Assembly (NCBI RefSeq): GCF_019443325.1
Contig: NZ_CP080383.1
Location: 2,418,001-2,482,000 of the forward strand
Direction: 5' to 3'
Origin: Cryobacterium sp. PAMC25264
GTDB taxonomy: Bacteria; Actinomycetota; Actinomycetes; Actinomycetales; Microbacteriaceae
Length of the DNA: 64,000 bases
Positions 33,672-42,195 of this stretch are shown one piece after another. Made by a program: the position numbers and the translations under genes. The notes below the pieces were generated by a model that saw nothing but the letters and a program-made list of their open reading frames with translations, was not told where the DNA came from and ran no database searches. How positions within the stretch are numbered: the stretch's first letter is position 1; each line of letters begins with the position of its first letter.

Positions 33672-33919
33672 TGGTCGAGCCTGTCGAGCTGTGGGGGCGC
33701 TTCGCGCCCGGGGTGGTCGGCGGAAGCGCACTTCCTTAGGAGACCCCGCGAGCGTGTCCACCGGCCTCCAAACCGGGTCACCAGGTCTCGACAAGCTCGA
33801 CCGACGACGGGGCACGACCCGCAGACCAGGTCACCGGGTCTCGACTAGCTCGACCAGCGAGACATGCTCGACCAGCGAGACGCGCTCGACCAGCGAGACA
33901 CGCTCGACCCACGAGACGG
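33672..33919. repeat. REP array with composite element and 18-bp tandem repeat
   Basis: 33672-33745 is the composite REP element, inverted relative to 13770. Further REP cores follow, then GCTCGACCAGCGAGACAT-like units of 18 bp repeated four times (33848-33919). No gene in this gap. Confidence 0.88.
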
Positions 33920-33951
33920 ATCGAGGCACGGGTGATGAGCGGTCGGGGCGG

Positions 33952-35115
33952 TCAGAGCCAGCGCATGGTGAACGCGCGGGAGAGCAGTGCGTTCAGGGGT
34001 GGCAGCGCGAGGGCGCGCACCAGGGCGTTGCGCGCGCGCAGCCGCAGCCCGCTCACCGGCCGTCCCATGGCCATGTTGAACCCGGCCTGCCGCACGGCCA
34101 TGCGGGCGCTGCGGCGCCGTCGCCGGTCGTAACCGGCCAGGGTCACCGACGCCTCGATGGGTTGGGCAAGGGCGTGTTTGAGCGCCGGCGCGAGCGCCAC
34201 GGCGTCGAGCCAGCCCAGATTCATGCCCTGCCCGCCGATCGGGCTGATCTCGTGCGCCGCATCCCCGGCCAGGAGCACCCGCCCGTGCACCATGGTCGAC
34301 GCGAGCCGCTGCCGCACCGAGAACGAGCTGGGCACGGACTCCGAGGGCGGCAGACTCACGCCCGTGCGCTGCTGGATGAGCGCGGTCAGCTCGTCGATGG
34401 ACGCATGCGGTTGCAGGGTGGGCGTCGCCGCCACCCAGCGACGCCGGCCGCCCGGTAGCGGGAACGATTCGACGACACCGCCCTCCTCGAAGAACAGCAC
34501 CGCCTCGTCGCCGTGTTCGCCGGTGTCGGGGTAGTCGGCCATGAGGTAGGTGCCCACGCCGCCCAGCGCACGGGATTCGATGCCCACCGCGTCGCGCAGG
34601 GCTCCGCGGGCGCCGTCGGCGACCACCACGTACCGGGCCTGCGCCACGATCTCCTGCCCGCCGTCGTCGGACTCCGCCTCGGCTCCGCTGGGCTCGGCGA
34701 GCACGTCCACGTGGTCACCGCGGTCCTGCAGCATGCCCACACCCACTCCCGAGCGCAGTCCCCCGGGCTTGAGCGCCGCGAACCGTTCCCGTAGCACGGC
34801 CTCTGTCTCGTGCTGCGGCAGGGTCACCACAAATGGGAACCGCCCGGCGACCTGCGCGAACGACAGCCGGCCGAGGGTGCGGCCGCCGCTCTGCACGCTG
34901 CCGGACTCGATGCGCACGGCCCGGCTGAGCACCTCCTCGGCCACGCCGGCTTGCCGCAGCACCCGCATCGACGGCGGATGGATACCGATGGCCTTGGCGT
35001 GCATCGACGGCTCGGTCCGCCGTTCGAGCACCTCCACGTCCACCCCGCGTTCGGCCAGCAGGCAGCCCAACAGGATGCCCACGGGCCCGCCGCCCACCAC
35101 GATCACGTCACGCAT
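33952..35115 (-). CDS. FAD-dependent aromatic hydroxylase (UbiH/PHBH fold)
   Basis: A 387-residue group A flavoprotein monooxygenase. The N-terminal dinucleotide motif VVGGGPVGILLGCLLAERG leads to EVLERRTEP; the DG motif is VVVADGARGALRDAVG, and the second FAD motif is RVLLAGDAAHEISPIGGQGMNLG. Such enzymes hydroxylate phenolic rings with NAD(P)H. Its start overlaps the methyltransferase gene by eight bases. Downstream of a type III PKS and a methyltransferase, it probably oxidises an alkylresorcinol or pyrone product to a hydroquinone/quinone, as SrsC does in Streptomyces griseus. Confidence 0.88.
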   Translation of the reverse strand: MRDVIVVGGGPVGILLGCLLAERGVDVEVLERRTEPSMHAKAIGIHPPSMRVLRQAGVAEEVLSRAVRIESGSVQSGGRTLGRLSFAQVAGRFPFVVTLPQHETEAVLRERFAALKPGGLRSGVGVGMLQDRGDHVDVLAEPSGAEAESDDGGQEIVAQARYVVVADGARGALRDAVGIESRALGGVGTYLMADYPDTGEHGDEAVLFFEEGGVVESFPLPGGRRRWVAATPTLQPHASIDELTALIQQRTGVSLPPSESVPSSFSVRQRLASTMVHGRVLLAGDAAHEISPIGGQGMNLGWLDAVALAPALKHALAQPIEASVTLAGYDRRRRRSARMAVRQAGFNMAMGRPVSGLRLRARNALVRALALPPLNALLSRAFTMRWL

Positions 35116-35848
35116 GGGCTCGCCCCGTCTGCCGCGCCGTGGTCATCGTCACCGGCTGCGCACTCCAGCGCAGCATCAGCCGGTAGGGCACCTCCCGGTT
35201 CACGGTCCAGCCAGGCGGCACCGACGCGGCCAGCTCCGCGTGGGTGAAGCTGCGCCGGATCGACGTCAGCCCGTCGTCGCGGATGAACGAGCGCCGGAAG
35301 AACGGCCAGGTGCCCAGCCCGAAGCCGAGGTACGCCAGCGGCGCCCGCTCGATGTCGCCGTGCAGCACCAGGGCTCGGCTGAGGCGTTCGGAGTCGACCA
35401 GCAGCCCGCCGAGTTCGCCGGCGCTGAGGTGGTGCAGCACATGGTTGGACAGCACGATGTCGAACCGCTCCCCCGCCGCGACGAGGTCGAAGCTCAGCGC
35501 CCGTCGGAACGTGAGCCCGGGCAACGACGGTTGGCTCGTGGCGTAGTCGTGCGCGCGGGCATCCGGGTCGATGCCCGTAACGGCCAGCCGCAAGCCGTCC
35601 CTCGCGGCCCAACGGGCCAGCGAGCGGGCCACGTCGCCGCCGCCGGAGCCGATGTCCAGCAGCGTGCGCGGTACCTCGGCCGAGAGCAGCGGTCGGATGT
35701 CGTGCCGGTAGGTGTGCCGAAGGCCGGACACGACGGCGTTGACGTACCGGAAGTTCGCGTAGGTGCGGCGCAGCATGTCGGGGTCGCAGTCCGGATCGTC
35801 CATGATCTCGGCGGCATCCACCGCCCGGTCCCGCAACGAGAAACGCAC
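35108..35848 (-). CDS. Class I SAM methyltransferase of the PKS cluster
   Basis: A 246-residue small-molecule methyltransferase. Motif I is LLDIGSGGGDVARSLARWA, the acidic loop VTGIDPDARAHDYA, and post-I FDIVLSNHVLHHLSAGELGGLL. It resembles enzymes found beside type III PKS genes in actinobacteria. It is sandwiched with a 4-bp gap after the PKS and overlap with the hydroxylase. Likely O- or C-methylates the polyketide phenol; the position is unknown. Confidence 0.85.
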   Translation of the reverse strand: MRFSLRDRAVDAAEIMDDPDCDPDMLRRTYANFRYVNAVVSGLRHTYRHDIRPLLSAEVPRTLLDIGSGGGDVARSLARWAARDGLRLAVTGIDPDARAHDYATSQPSLPGLTFRRALSFDLVAAGERFDIVLSNHVLHHLSAGELGGLLVDSERLSRALVLHGDIERAPLAYLGFGLGTWPFFRRSFIRDDGLTSIRRSFTHAELAASVPPGWTVNREVPYRLMLRWSAQPVTMTTARQTGRAHA

Positions 35849-35852
35849 GGCG

Positions 35853-37112
35853 TCAGCCGCGCAGCACGGTCATCAGGCTCGACTCCACGGTCAAGCCCGG
35901 TCCAAACGCCATGGCGCAGACCCTGTCCCCGCTGGCGGCGTTCTCCTGTTCGAGAATCGCCTTCATCACGAAGAGGATGGTGGCGCTGGACATATTGCCG
36001 TTGGTGCGCAAGGTCTCCCGCGAGGGCACCAGCTGCGCCTCGGTGAGACCGAGTTTGGCCTCGGTCTTGTCGAGGATGCTACGCCCGCCCGGATGGATCG
36101 CCCAGTGCGCGATCGCAGTACTCAGTGGGGAGCCGGGAGCCGCGGCCGTGAGCACCTGGCCGGGTTCGCTGGTCGAGCTCGTCGCCGCCTGGGCCGACGC
36201 GTCCCGTGCCTGAGCCGCGACCGCGCCGGCTTCCGCGACCACCCCCGCCGCCAGGGCCCTGGTGAGCGACTCGTCCCGGCCGAACAGCGGCGCGAGCGCC
36301 GACTCGATGTGCTCGTCGATGATGTGCGGCACGTAGGAGCTGAGGATCATCTCGAACCCCTCGTCGCCGATCTTCCAGGCCATGTCCCCCTCACCCACGG
36401 GCGTGATGACGGTCTCGAAGTGGTCGAGGTTGAGGGCGTTCTCGCCTGCGGCCGGTTGGCGGCTGCTCACGATGCCGGCGGCCGCACCATCCGAGAAGAG
36501 GGAGGAGGCCACGATGGTGTCGGGGTCGCTCGAGGTGCGCAGGTGCAGCGAGCACAGCTCGGCGCTCACCACGAGCACCACGGCGTTCGGGTCGGCCTCC
36601 ACGAACTGCTTGGCCGTGCGCAGCGCCGGCATGGCCGCGTAGCAGCCCATGAAGCCCAGGTGGTAACGCTGCGTCGACGGCGCCAGGCCCAGCTCGCGCA
36701 CAAGCATGTAGTCGGGGCCGGGCGCGTAGAAACCCGTGCAGGACACGGTCACGACGTGGGTGATGTCGGAGGCCTCCAGGCCTGGGCATGCGTTGATGGC
36801 CCGGCGGCCGGCCTCCACGAAGAGCTTCGTGGCCTGCTCGATATAGAGCTCGTTGCGCACCTTGGTGCCCGGCACGAGCAGTCGTTGGGTGGCGGCGTCG
36901 AAGAACTGCGGCTCGGCCACTGTGGAGTCGAGGGTGAGTTCCTCGATCACGGTATGCCGGGTGTCAATGCCCGACAGGTTGAAGGATGCCGTGACCAACC
37001 GCTGTGCCAACCGGCTCAGGTCCGGTTGGGCGGCGAAGATATCCCGTACCTGTTCCTGCACAAGAACGGTGGGCGGTACAACGGTCTGGAGCGCTCTCAG
37101 CGTGACGGCCAT
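35853..37112 (-). CDS. Type III polyketide synthase
   Basis: A 419-residue chalcone-synthase-fold enzyme. The triad is Cys125 (VTVSCTGFYAPGPDYML), His340 (HWAIHPGGRSIL) and Asn373 (GNMSSAT). It would extend an acyl-CoA starter with malonyl-CoA to an alkylresorcinol or pyrone. Compared with relatives, about 40-50 residues are inserted around 282-330, including TSSTSEPGQ, whose DNA matches the REP core in frame. It leads a three-gene unit with a methyltransferase and a FAD hydroxylase, the srsABC logic. Confidence 0.92.
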   Translation of the reverse strand: MAVTLRALQTVVPPTVLVQEQVRDIFAAQPDLSRLAQRLVTASFNLSGIDTRHTVIEELTLDSTVAEPQFFDAATQRLLVPGTKVRNELYIEQATKLFVEAGRRAINACPGLEASDITHVVTVSCTGFYAPGPDYMLVRELGLAPSTQRYHLGFMGCYAAMPALRTAKQFVEADPNAVVLVVSAELCSLHLRTSSDPDTIVASSLFSDGAAAGIVSSRQPAAGENALNLDHFETVITPVGEGDMAWKIGDEGFEMILSSYVPHIIDEHIESALAPLFGRDESLTRALAAGVVAEAGAVAAQARDASAQAATSSTSEPGQVLTAAAPGSPLSTAIAHWAIHPGGRSILDKTEAKLGLTEAQLVPSRETLRTNGNMSSATILFVMKAILEQENAASGDRVCAMAFGPGLTVESSLMTVLRG

Positions 37113-37202
37113 GCCCCAGTGTTACACGCACTTTCGTGGGCGCACACCCCCCTGTCCCGGCGCGGCGCGAACGGATGCGTCCGCCCGGGTCCGGCCCGAC
37201 GG

Positions 37203-38039
37203 TCAGGGCAGCCGGTCGAACAGCCGGGTGGCGGTGATGGCCAGGGCGAAACCCACGGCCACGATGGCGGTGACCGCGCCGAGGTAGGCGGCCGGGGCGG
37301 CCGAGGTGCCGAACGCACCGGTCGCGCCGATCCCCACGGCCACGGCGGTGACGATCGCCGCCAACACGGCGATCCAGGTTTGCAGGCGCAGGCCCACCCG
37401 CGCGGGGGTGGGGGTGCGGGCGCCGCGTTGGCGGCCGCCGGACCGGGTGAGCACGGCGCCGCCGACGCAGCCCCAGAACGACACCACGAGGAGGGCGGCG
37501 ATCACATCGCTGGGCCGGTGCCACAGGCTGACCAGGGTGGAAACCCCCGCCGCCACGGCGAAGGCCGCGCCGATGGTGCCCGCCAGCCACCGGGTGTGCG
37601 GGCTGGCCACGAGGAACACCACGAGCGCGGAGGCAGCAGCCACCGTCGTATGCCCGGACGGGAATGAGTTGGACACATACCCCTCCACGCCGAGATCCGG
37701 CCGGGTAAGGACGATGTTCTTGAGAAGCTGGGTGGTGATCACCGCGGCCGTGGCGCTACCGACGGCCACGAGCAAGGGGAACCAGGCGCGTCGGACGGCG
37801 GCGATGGCGAGGCTCACGATCGCACCGACACCGACCATGACGGACGGGATGAGGTCGAGCAGGCTGAGGGTGACCGTGGTTCCCGTCGTGCCGTCCTCGG
37901 CTCCGTTGAACGCCAGCTGGTCGACGGCCTGGCCGGTCTCGTCACGGACGAAGAACAGGTACAGCGCGAGGAATGCGACGGCGCAGAGCACGGCGGCGCT
38001 CACGTATCGAGCAGGGGTGAGGCGGGAGGGCGAAGACAC
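37203..38039 (-). CDS. PAP2-family membrane phosphatase
   Basis: A 278-residue protein with six membrane segments. The phosphatase motifs are KNIVLTRPD, NSFPSGHTTVAAAS and SLWHRPSDVIAA, with the catalytic histidines in the last two. Enzymes of this type dephosphorylate lipid phosphates such as undecaprenyl diphosphate or phosphatidate. It lies 90 bp before the PKS gene on the same strand; a link with the polyketide lipid is possible but unproven. Confidence 0.88.
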   Translation of the reverse strand: MSSPSRLTPARYVSAAVLCAVAFLALYLFFVRDETGQAVDQLAFNGAEDGTTGTTVTLSLLDLIPSVMVGVGAIVSLAIAAVRRAWFPLLVAVGSATAAVITTQLLKNIVLTRPDLGVEGYVSNSFPSGHTTVAAASALVVFLVASPHTRWLAGTIGAAFAVAAGVSTLVSLWHRPSDVIAALLVVSFWGCVGGAVLTRSGGRQRGARTPTPARVGLRLQTWIAVLAAIVTAVAVGIGATGAFGTSAAPAAYLGAVTAIVAVGFALAITATRLFDRLP

Positions 38040-38122
38040 CCTCTACTGTCCCACGCGAGCATGGGTGAACCGTGATAGGGCGGTGCACAAGTAGTGAATG
38101 CGCCGTCATCCCAGCCACCCCC

Positions 38123-38150
38123 TTGACAGGGGATGCCGACGGCGTAGCGT
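38123..38150 (+). promoter_or_regulatory. SigA-type promoter for a leaderless mRNA
   Basis: TTGACA (38123-38128), a 16-bp spacer and TAGCGT (38145-38150) end six bases before the ATG at 38157. Transcription would start at or next to the start codon, so no leader is left. Confidence 0.6.
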
Positions 38151-38156
38151 CGGAAT

Positions 38157-38384
38157 ATGTTCAGTAAGAAGACGAAGCAGGGGCGCGCCGACCGCGCGGC
38201 CGTGCGGCGTCGAGAGCCCGACGACCCCCGCGACCGCGGCGGCTTCCCCGGGCTGGAAGGCGACTTCGAATCGGAGCGCCGGCGCGCAGAGACCGCCAGC
38301 AACAAGCACGGCGAACCGTACGAGCACGGGGAGGGCGAGACCCCGGTGCTGCCGTCCACGACGCCCGGCCTCACCCACCCCTGA
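38157..38384 (+). CDS. Small highly charged protein of unknown function
   Basis: A 75-residue soluble protein rich in Arg, Glu, Asp and Lys (FSKKTKQGRADRAAVRRREP, LEGDFESERRRAETASNKHG). It has no cysteine and no membrane segment, and is probably disordered. A good promoter ending at the start codon supports it. No family recognised. Confidence 0.6.
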   Translation: MFSKKTKQGRADRAAVRRREPDDPRDRGGFPGLEGDFESERRRAETASNKHGEPYEHGEGETPVLPSTTPGLTHP

Positions 38385-38513
38385 CCGCTAGGCGGTGGCA
38401 TTCTCCCGGAGCGCATCCGGTGGTTCACCGTGCCCGCGGGCGCGGCTGAGACTTCGCTGGAAGCGCCCGTGCACGGGTTGCGAGGCGGTCATTCGCGACA
38501 AATAATAGTTGTA

Positions 38514-38534
38514 GTTGAGTCGACTCGACTCAAG
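38514..38534. promoter_or_regulatory. HAIR operator for HspR
   Basis: GTTGAGT-CGACTCG-ACTCAAG fits the HspR-associated inverted repeat CTTGAGT-N7-ACTCAAG with one difference. It lies 62 bp before the hsp20 start, so the gene is likely repressed by HspR until heat shock. Confidence 0.85.
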
Positions 38535-38595
38535 TTTGAAACCCCCGGCCGGACCAGCAGGTCCGCGCCGACGTATCGAGGAAAGTGAGTTGAAC

Positions 38596-39048
38596 ATGGC
38601 CATGAATTACGATCCCTTCCGCGAACTGGATCGCGTCGCCGGTGCCCTGATGGATGTGCGCGGCCCGCGGGTGATGCCCATGGACCTGTACCGGTCCGGT
38701 GACGTGTATGTACTGGATGCCGACATGCCCGGCATCGATCCCGGCTCCGTCGACATCGATGTGGACGGGCAGCTGCTCACCATCCGGGGCGAGCGCACCC
38801 TGGCCAGCCACGACAACGTGAAGTGGCTCACCCGGGAGCGCACCGCCGGGTCGTTCCTGCGCCAGTTGAACCTGGGGCAGGGCATCGACCTCGACAACAT
38901 CAGCGCGAAGTACGCCAACGGCGTGCTGTCGGTGACCATCCCGGTGAGCGAGGCGGCCAAGCCTCGCAAGATCGAGGTGAGCACCGAGAACGCCGACCGG
39001 CCGGAGACCCTGACGGTGAAGGAAGGCGAGAAGCACCTGAAGAAGTAA
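38596..39048 (+). CDS. Hsp20 family small heat-shock protein
   Basis: A 150-residue chaperone. The alpha-crystallin domain (~30-125) shows MPMDLYRSGDVYVLDADMPG, VDIDVDGQLLTIRGER, and the A-x-x-x-NGVL motif KYANGVLSVTIPV. It prevents aggregation of unfolded proteins. ATG at 38596 follows GAGGAAAGTGAG; MNYDPF six bases later is the alternative. The HAIR operator upstream and perfect hairpin downstream make it a single-gene unit. Confidence 0.93.
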   Translation: MAMNYDPFRELDRVAGALMDVRGPRVMPMDLYRSGDVYVLDADMPGIDPGSVDIDVDGQLLTIRGERTLASHDNVKWLTRERTAGSFLRQLNLGQGIDLDNISAKYANGVLSVTIPVSEAAKPRKIEVSTENADRPETLTVKEGEKHLKK

Positions 39049-39078
39049 GCCGCCGGACACGCCCGGTGGAGCCATGGG

Positions 39079-39100
39079 CCCGGAGGGAATTCCCTCCGGG
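39079..39100 (+). terminator. Rho-independent terminator of hsp20
   Basis: Perfect 22-base palindrome from CCCGGAGGGAA to TTCCCTCCGGG followed by TCCTGTCTTTT, 30 bp after the stop. Confidence 0.85.
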
Positions 39101-39216
39101 TCCTGTCTTTTCGCGTGTTGTACACGCTATGTTCATATTTCTCTGATCGACTGAATTTGTAGCATCCGCAGCGCAATCCCCGTAAAGTGCCTAAGTACCA
39201 AACGAATGGAAGCTCC

Positions 39217-40155
39217 GTGAGCATTCGAACGGCCGAATACCCCAGGCCGGATTATTTCCTTCTCCACCTCAGCGACACGCACCTGCTCGCAGACGGCAAC
39301 CGTCTGTATGGCAGCGTAGACAGTGCCGCACACGTTCAACGGTTGTTTGCGGGTGTGGAGGCGTCGGGCAGCAAGCCGGATGCCATCATCATCACCGGCG
39401 ATCTGGCCGACAAAGGCGAACCCCATGCCTATGCGCAACTGCGCGGCATCGTGGAGCCCGCGGCCGAACGACTCGGCGCCAAGGTGCTCTGGGTGATGGG
39501 CAACCACGACAACCGGGCGAACTTCCGCACCGAGTTGCTCGGCCAGGAGCCCAGCCTCGCGCCGATCGACCACGTCGACTACGTCGGCGGGCTGCGCATC
39601 ATCACCTTCGACACCACGGTTCCGGGCAGCCACTACGGCGAGATCTCCGAGCGCCAGCTCGAGTGGCTCAGCGAACAGCTCAGCTTCCCGGCGCCGGACG
39701 GCACCATCCTCGCCATGCACCACCCGCCCGTGCCGAGCATGCTCGACCTGTCGGTGTCGGTGGAGCTGCGCGACCAGGCCAGCCTCGCGCAGGTGCTGCG
39801 CGGCACGGATGTGCGCAGCATCCTGGCCGGGCACCTGCACTACTCGTCCACCGCGACCTTCGCCGGCATCCCCGTGTCGGTGGCCTCGGCCACCTGCTAC
39901 ACGCAGGACCTCAACGTTCCCGTCGGCGGCACCCGGGGCCGCGACGGCGCCCGGGCGTTCAACCTCGTGCACGTCTACGCCGACACCGTGCTCCACTCGG
40001 TGGTGCCGCTGGGCGAGTACGAAGCGCTCGACTACATCGACCCGGCCGAAAGCGCCCGGCGGCTGGCGGCATCCGGCATCGAGATCATGCCTGCTGGGTC
40101 TCTGCCCGCGTACCGCGAGCCGCCAATGACCAGGCCGATCCCGGTTCTGCGCTGA
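39217..40155 (+). CDS. Metallophosphoesterase, CpdA-like cyclic nucleotide phosphodiesterase
   Basis: A 312-residue enzyme with all metal-binding motifs: LSDTH (Asp20, His22), TGDLAD, MGNHDN, MHHPP and GHLH. The order and spacing fit class III cyclic nucleotide phosphodiesterases (CpdA/Rv0805-like), which hydrolyse cAMP or other phosphodiesters. GTG at 39217 after GGAAG; ten further codons are open upstream. Its 3' end overlaps the opposing Stealth gene by 71 bp. Confidence 0.87.
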   Translation: MSIRTAEYPRPDYFLLHLSDTHLLADGNRLYGSVDSAAHVQRLFAGVEASGSKPDAIIITGDLADKGEPHAYAQLRGIVEPAAERLGAKVLWVMGNHDNRANFRTELLGQEPSLAPIDHVDYVGGLRIITFDTTVPGSHYGEISERQLEWLSEQLSFPAPDGTILAMHHPPVPSMLDLSVSVELRDQASLAQVLRGTDVRSILAGHLHYSSTATFAGIPVSVASATCYTQDLNVPVGGTRGRDGARAFNLVHVYADTVLHSVVPLGEYEALDYIDPAESARRLAASGIEIMPAGSLPAYREPPMTRPIPVLR

Positions 40156-41914
40156 CGTCGCCCGCCATCGCGGCGGAGCCGGTGCCGAGCACGCTCTCGA
40201 TAAGAGTGTCCTCGCCGTGCTGGCTCTCCGCGATGACACTCTCGCGCTCCCACGGCGCCACGATCGGGAAGTAGCGTTCGAGGAAGTCGGTGACGGCCTC
40301 GGTGCGCACCTCGTCGGAGATCTCGGGGAAGCTGCCATCGTTGAGGCAGAACATGTCCTGATCGCGACGCTTGAGCAGCTTGCTCATCTGGCGCAGGGCC
40401 AGCTTGAGGGTGGTCTCCACGTAGAGCGAGCGCGCCTGGGTCTGCTCCACCGCCCGGCCGGTGGCCAGGGCGTAGTAGTGGTACAGCGAGTTCGTCACCG
40501 AGATGTCGGTGGCAGAGCGGAACCGGCTCTTCATGGTGCGGGTGAAGTCGTCGGGGAACTCCGCCTCCATCTCCTGCATGACGCTCTTGCGCAGCGGCGC
40601 GGCAGTGTGCTCCAGGTGCCGGGTGGTGACCTTGCCGAACTTCTCGCGCAGCAGCGCCCGGTTCACCCGGGCGGCGTTCTCGAACCCGCTGCGGGTGGGG
40701 TCGTTCTCGCCCAGGCCGATGCGGGTGGGAGCCTCGATGAACTTGGTGATACCGCCGGGCGAGAAGAACAGCTCCGGACCGATCGGCCGGCCGAAGAACA
40801 TGTCGTCGTTGGAGTAGAGGAAGTGCTCCGCGAGCCCGGGGATGTGATGCAGCTGGCTCTCCACGGCGTGAGAGTTGTGCGTGGGGAGCCCGCTGGTGTC
40901 GGGAAAGAAGTCTTCGCTATTCATGATGGTCACCCGCGGGTGCTCCACCAGCCACTCGGGAGCGGGCGAATCGGTGGCAATGAAGATACGCCGCACCCAC
41001 GGTGCGAACATGTACACGCTGCGCAGGGCGTATTTGAGCTCGTCGATCTGCCGGAACCGGGCATCCGAGTCGTCACCCTCGCCCACCACGTACGACGCCA
41101 TGCGTGCGGCGCGAGCCTTCTGGAAGTCGGTGGACGACCCGTCGACCCAGGAGAAGACCAGATCGATGTCGAAGCTGATGTCGCTGACGAGGTCGTCGAA
41201 CATGTTCTGCAGGGTGCGCCAGCTGCGGCCGAACAGCTCGACCGTGGTCTCCCGCGCCTCGGAGCGAGGCAGGCGCTTCCGCATCAGCACGTTCTCCACG
41301 GGGGCGATGATCTCGTCCTCGCCGAAGGTCCAGAGTTCGAGCTGGAAGGCGGTCTCGGCGCCGTAGCGGAGCCGGCCGATGGGTTCGATGCGCGGCTGGT
41401 AGGCGCGGAAGACATCGGACTTGCGCAGTTGGGCCAGGGCCCCGTCGGCGAGCAGCCCGGCCCGGGCCTCGTCGTTGTCGAGCGGCTTGATATAGAACGG
41501 GGTGTCGGAGAAAGCGTTGCTCAGGATCTTGCTGATCTGCTTGCGTCGTTTGCGGTTGACCGCGATGACCGGGCGGTCGTGGTCGCCGCGCACGAGCAGG
41601 TACTCGATGCCGGCGGCGTCGAGGGCGGCGCTCAGGGCGAGCAGGTCGATGACCATGGACTCGTGCGGGGTGAAGTGCCCGTTGATGAGGGCGATTTCGC
41701 CCTTCCGTACGACGACGTCGTCGCGGTCGAAGCGGCGGGTGCGCTCGTCGAGCGACAGCAGAACGGGTTCGGGTTCGTTGCTCAGAGAGAGGATGGGCAT
41801 GGACGCGGTGTCCGGAGCCGGTTCGTCGAAGGGTGCCGGCAGGGCCTCGGAGAAGCCGCTGCCTGAGGCGTTGCGAGCGTGTCGTGCGGAATCGGTGCGG
41901 TCAAAGCGAGCCAT
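40085..41914 (-). CDS. Stealth-family sugar-phosphate transferase
   Basis: A 609-residue protein. The conserved regions are CR1 [20 protein letters not shown] (~275-300), CR2 [32 protein letters not shown]3 [32 protein letters not shown] and a CR4-like end. Stealth enzymes transfer hexose-1-phosphate to build phosphodiester-linked capsules or wall polymers. An additional N-terminal module (~1-270), containing [20 protein letters not shown], precedes CR1, as in other actinobacterial members. AAGGAGG before the ATG at 41914. The gene stands alone. Confidence 0.9.
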   Translation of the reverse strand: MARFDRTDSARHARNASGSGFSEALPAPFDEPAPDTASMPILSLSNEPEPVLLSLDERTRRFDRDDVVVRKGEIALINGHFTPHESMVIDLLALSAALDAAGIEYLLVRGDHDRPVIAVNRKRRKQISKILSNAFSDTPFYIKPLDNDEARAGLLADGALAQLRKSDVFRAYQPRIEPIGRLRYGAETAFQLELWTFGEDEIIAPVENVLMRKRLPRSEARETTVELFGRSWRTLQNMFDDLVSDISFDIDLVFSWVDGSSTDFQKARAARMASYVVGEGDDSDARFRQIDELKYALRSVYMFAPWVRRIFIATDSPAPEWLVEHPRVTIMNSEDFFPDTSGLPTHNSHAVESQLHHIPGLAEHFLYSNDDMFFGRPIGPELFFSPGGITKFIEAPTRIGLGENDPTRSGFENAARVNRALLREKFGKVTTRHLEHTAAPLRKSVMQEMEAEFPDDFTRTMKSRFRSATDISVTNSLYHYYALATGRAVEQTQARSLYVETTLKLALRQMSKLLKRRDQDMFCLNDGSFPEISDEVRTEAVTDFLERYFPIVAPWERESVIAESQHGEDTLIESVLGTGSAAMAGDVSAEPGSAWSLAARGTRAETQQA

Positions 41915-42195
41915 GGTCCTCCTTGGAGCAATAGCGTGGAACGGGGAACAGCTGCAGTCGGGCTGCGATTCAGATGCGGTGATTCGTAACAGGTTGTCGA
42001 GAGGAATCCGTTGGGCGGGCATCCATGCGCCAGGCCCCGGAATGTGCGCCCGGGTTTCCCGGGCATCCCCCGCACCGCACCAGACCGGGTATGAAGCCCG
42101 CTGGGAACAGTGTCGTAAGACCTAGTGTACGTCGTGCGCGCCGTCCTCTCGCGACCCGCGCCGGGCCGGGGTTCCGGGCGGCCCGACGAGGCCGG

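Noticed and set aside
33620..33781. N-terminal extension of the methyltransferase
   Set aside because: The added 54 residues translate the composite REP element and have no family similarity.
38461..38600. sigma-H/CIRCE-type heat-shock element
   Set aside because: The palindrome fits HAIR; no CIRCE TTAGCACTC-N9 pattern exists.
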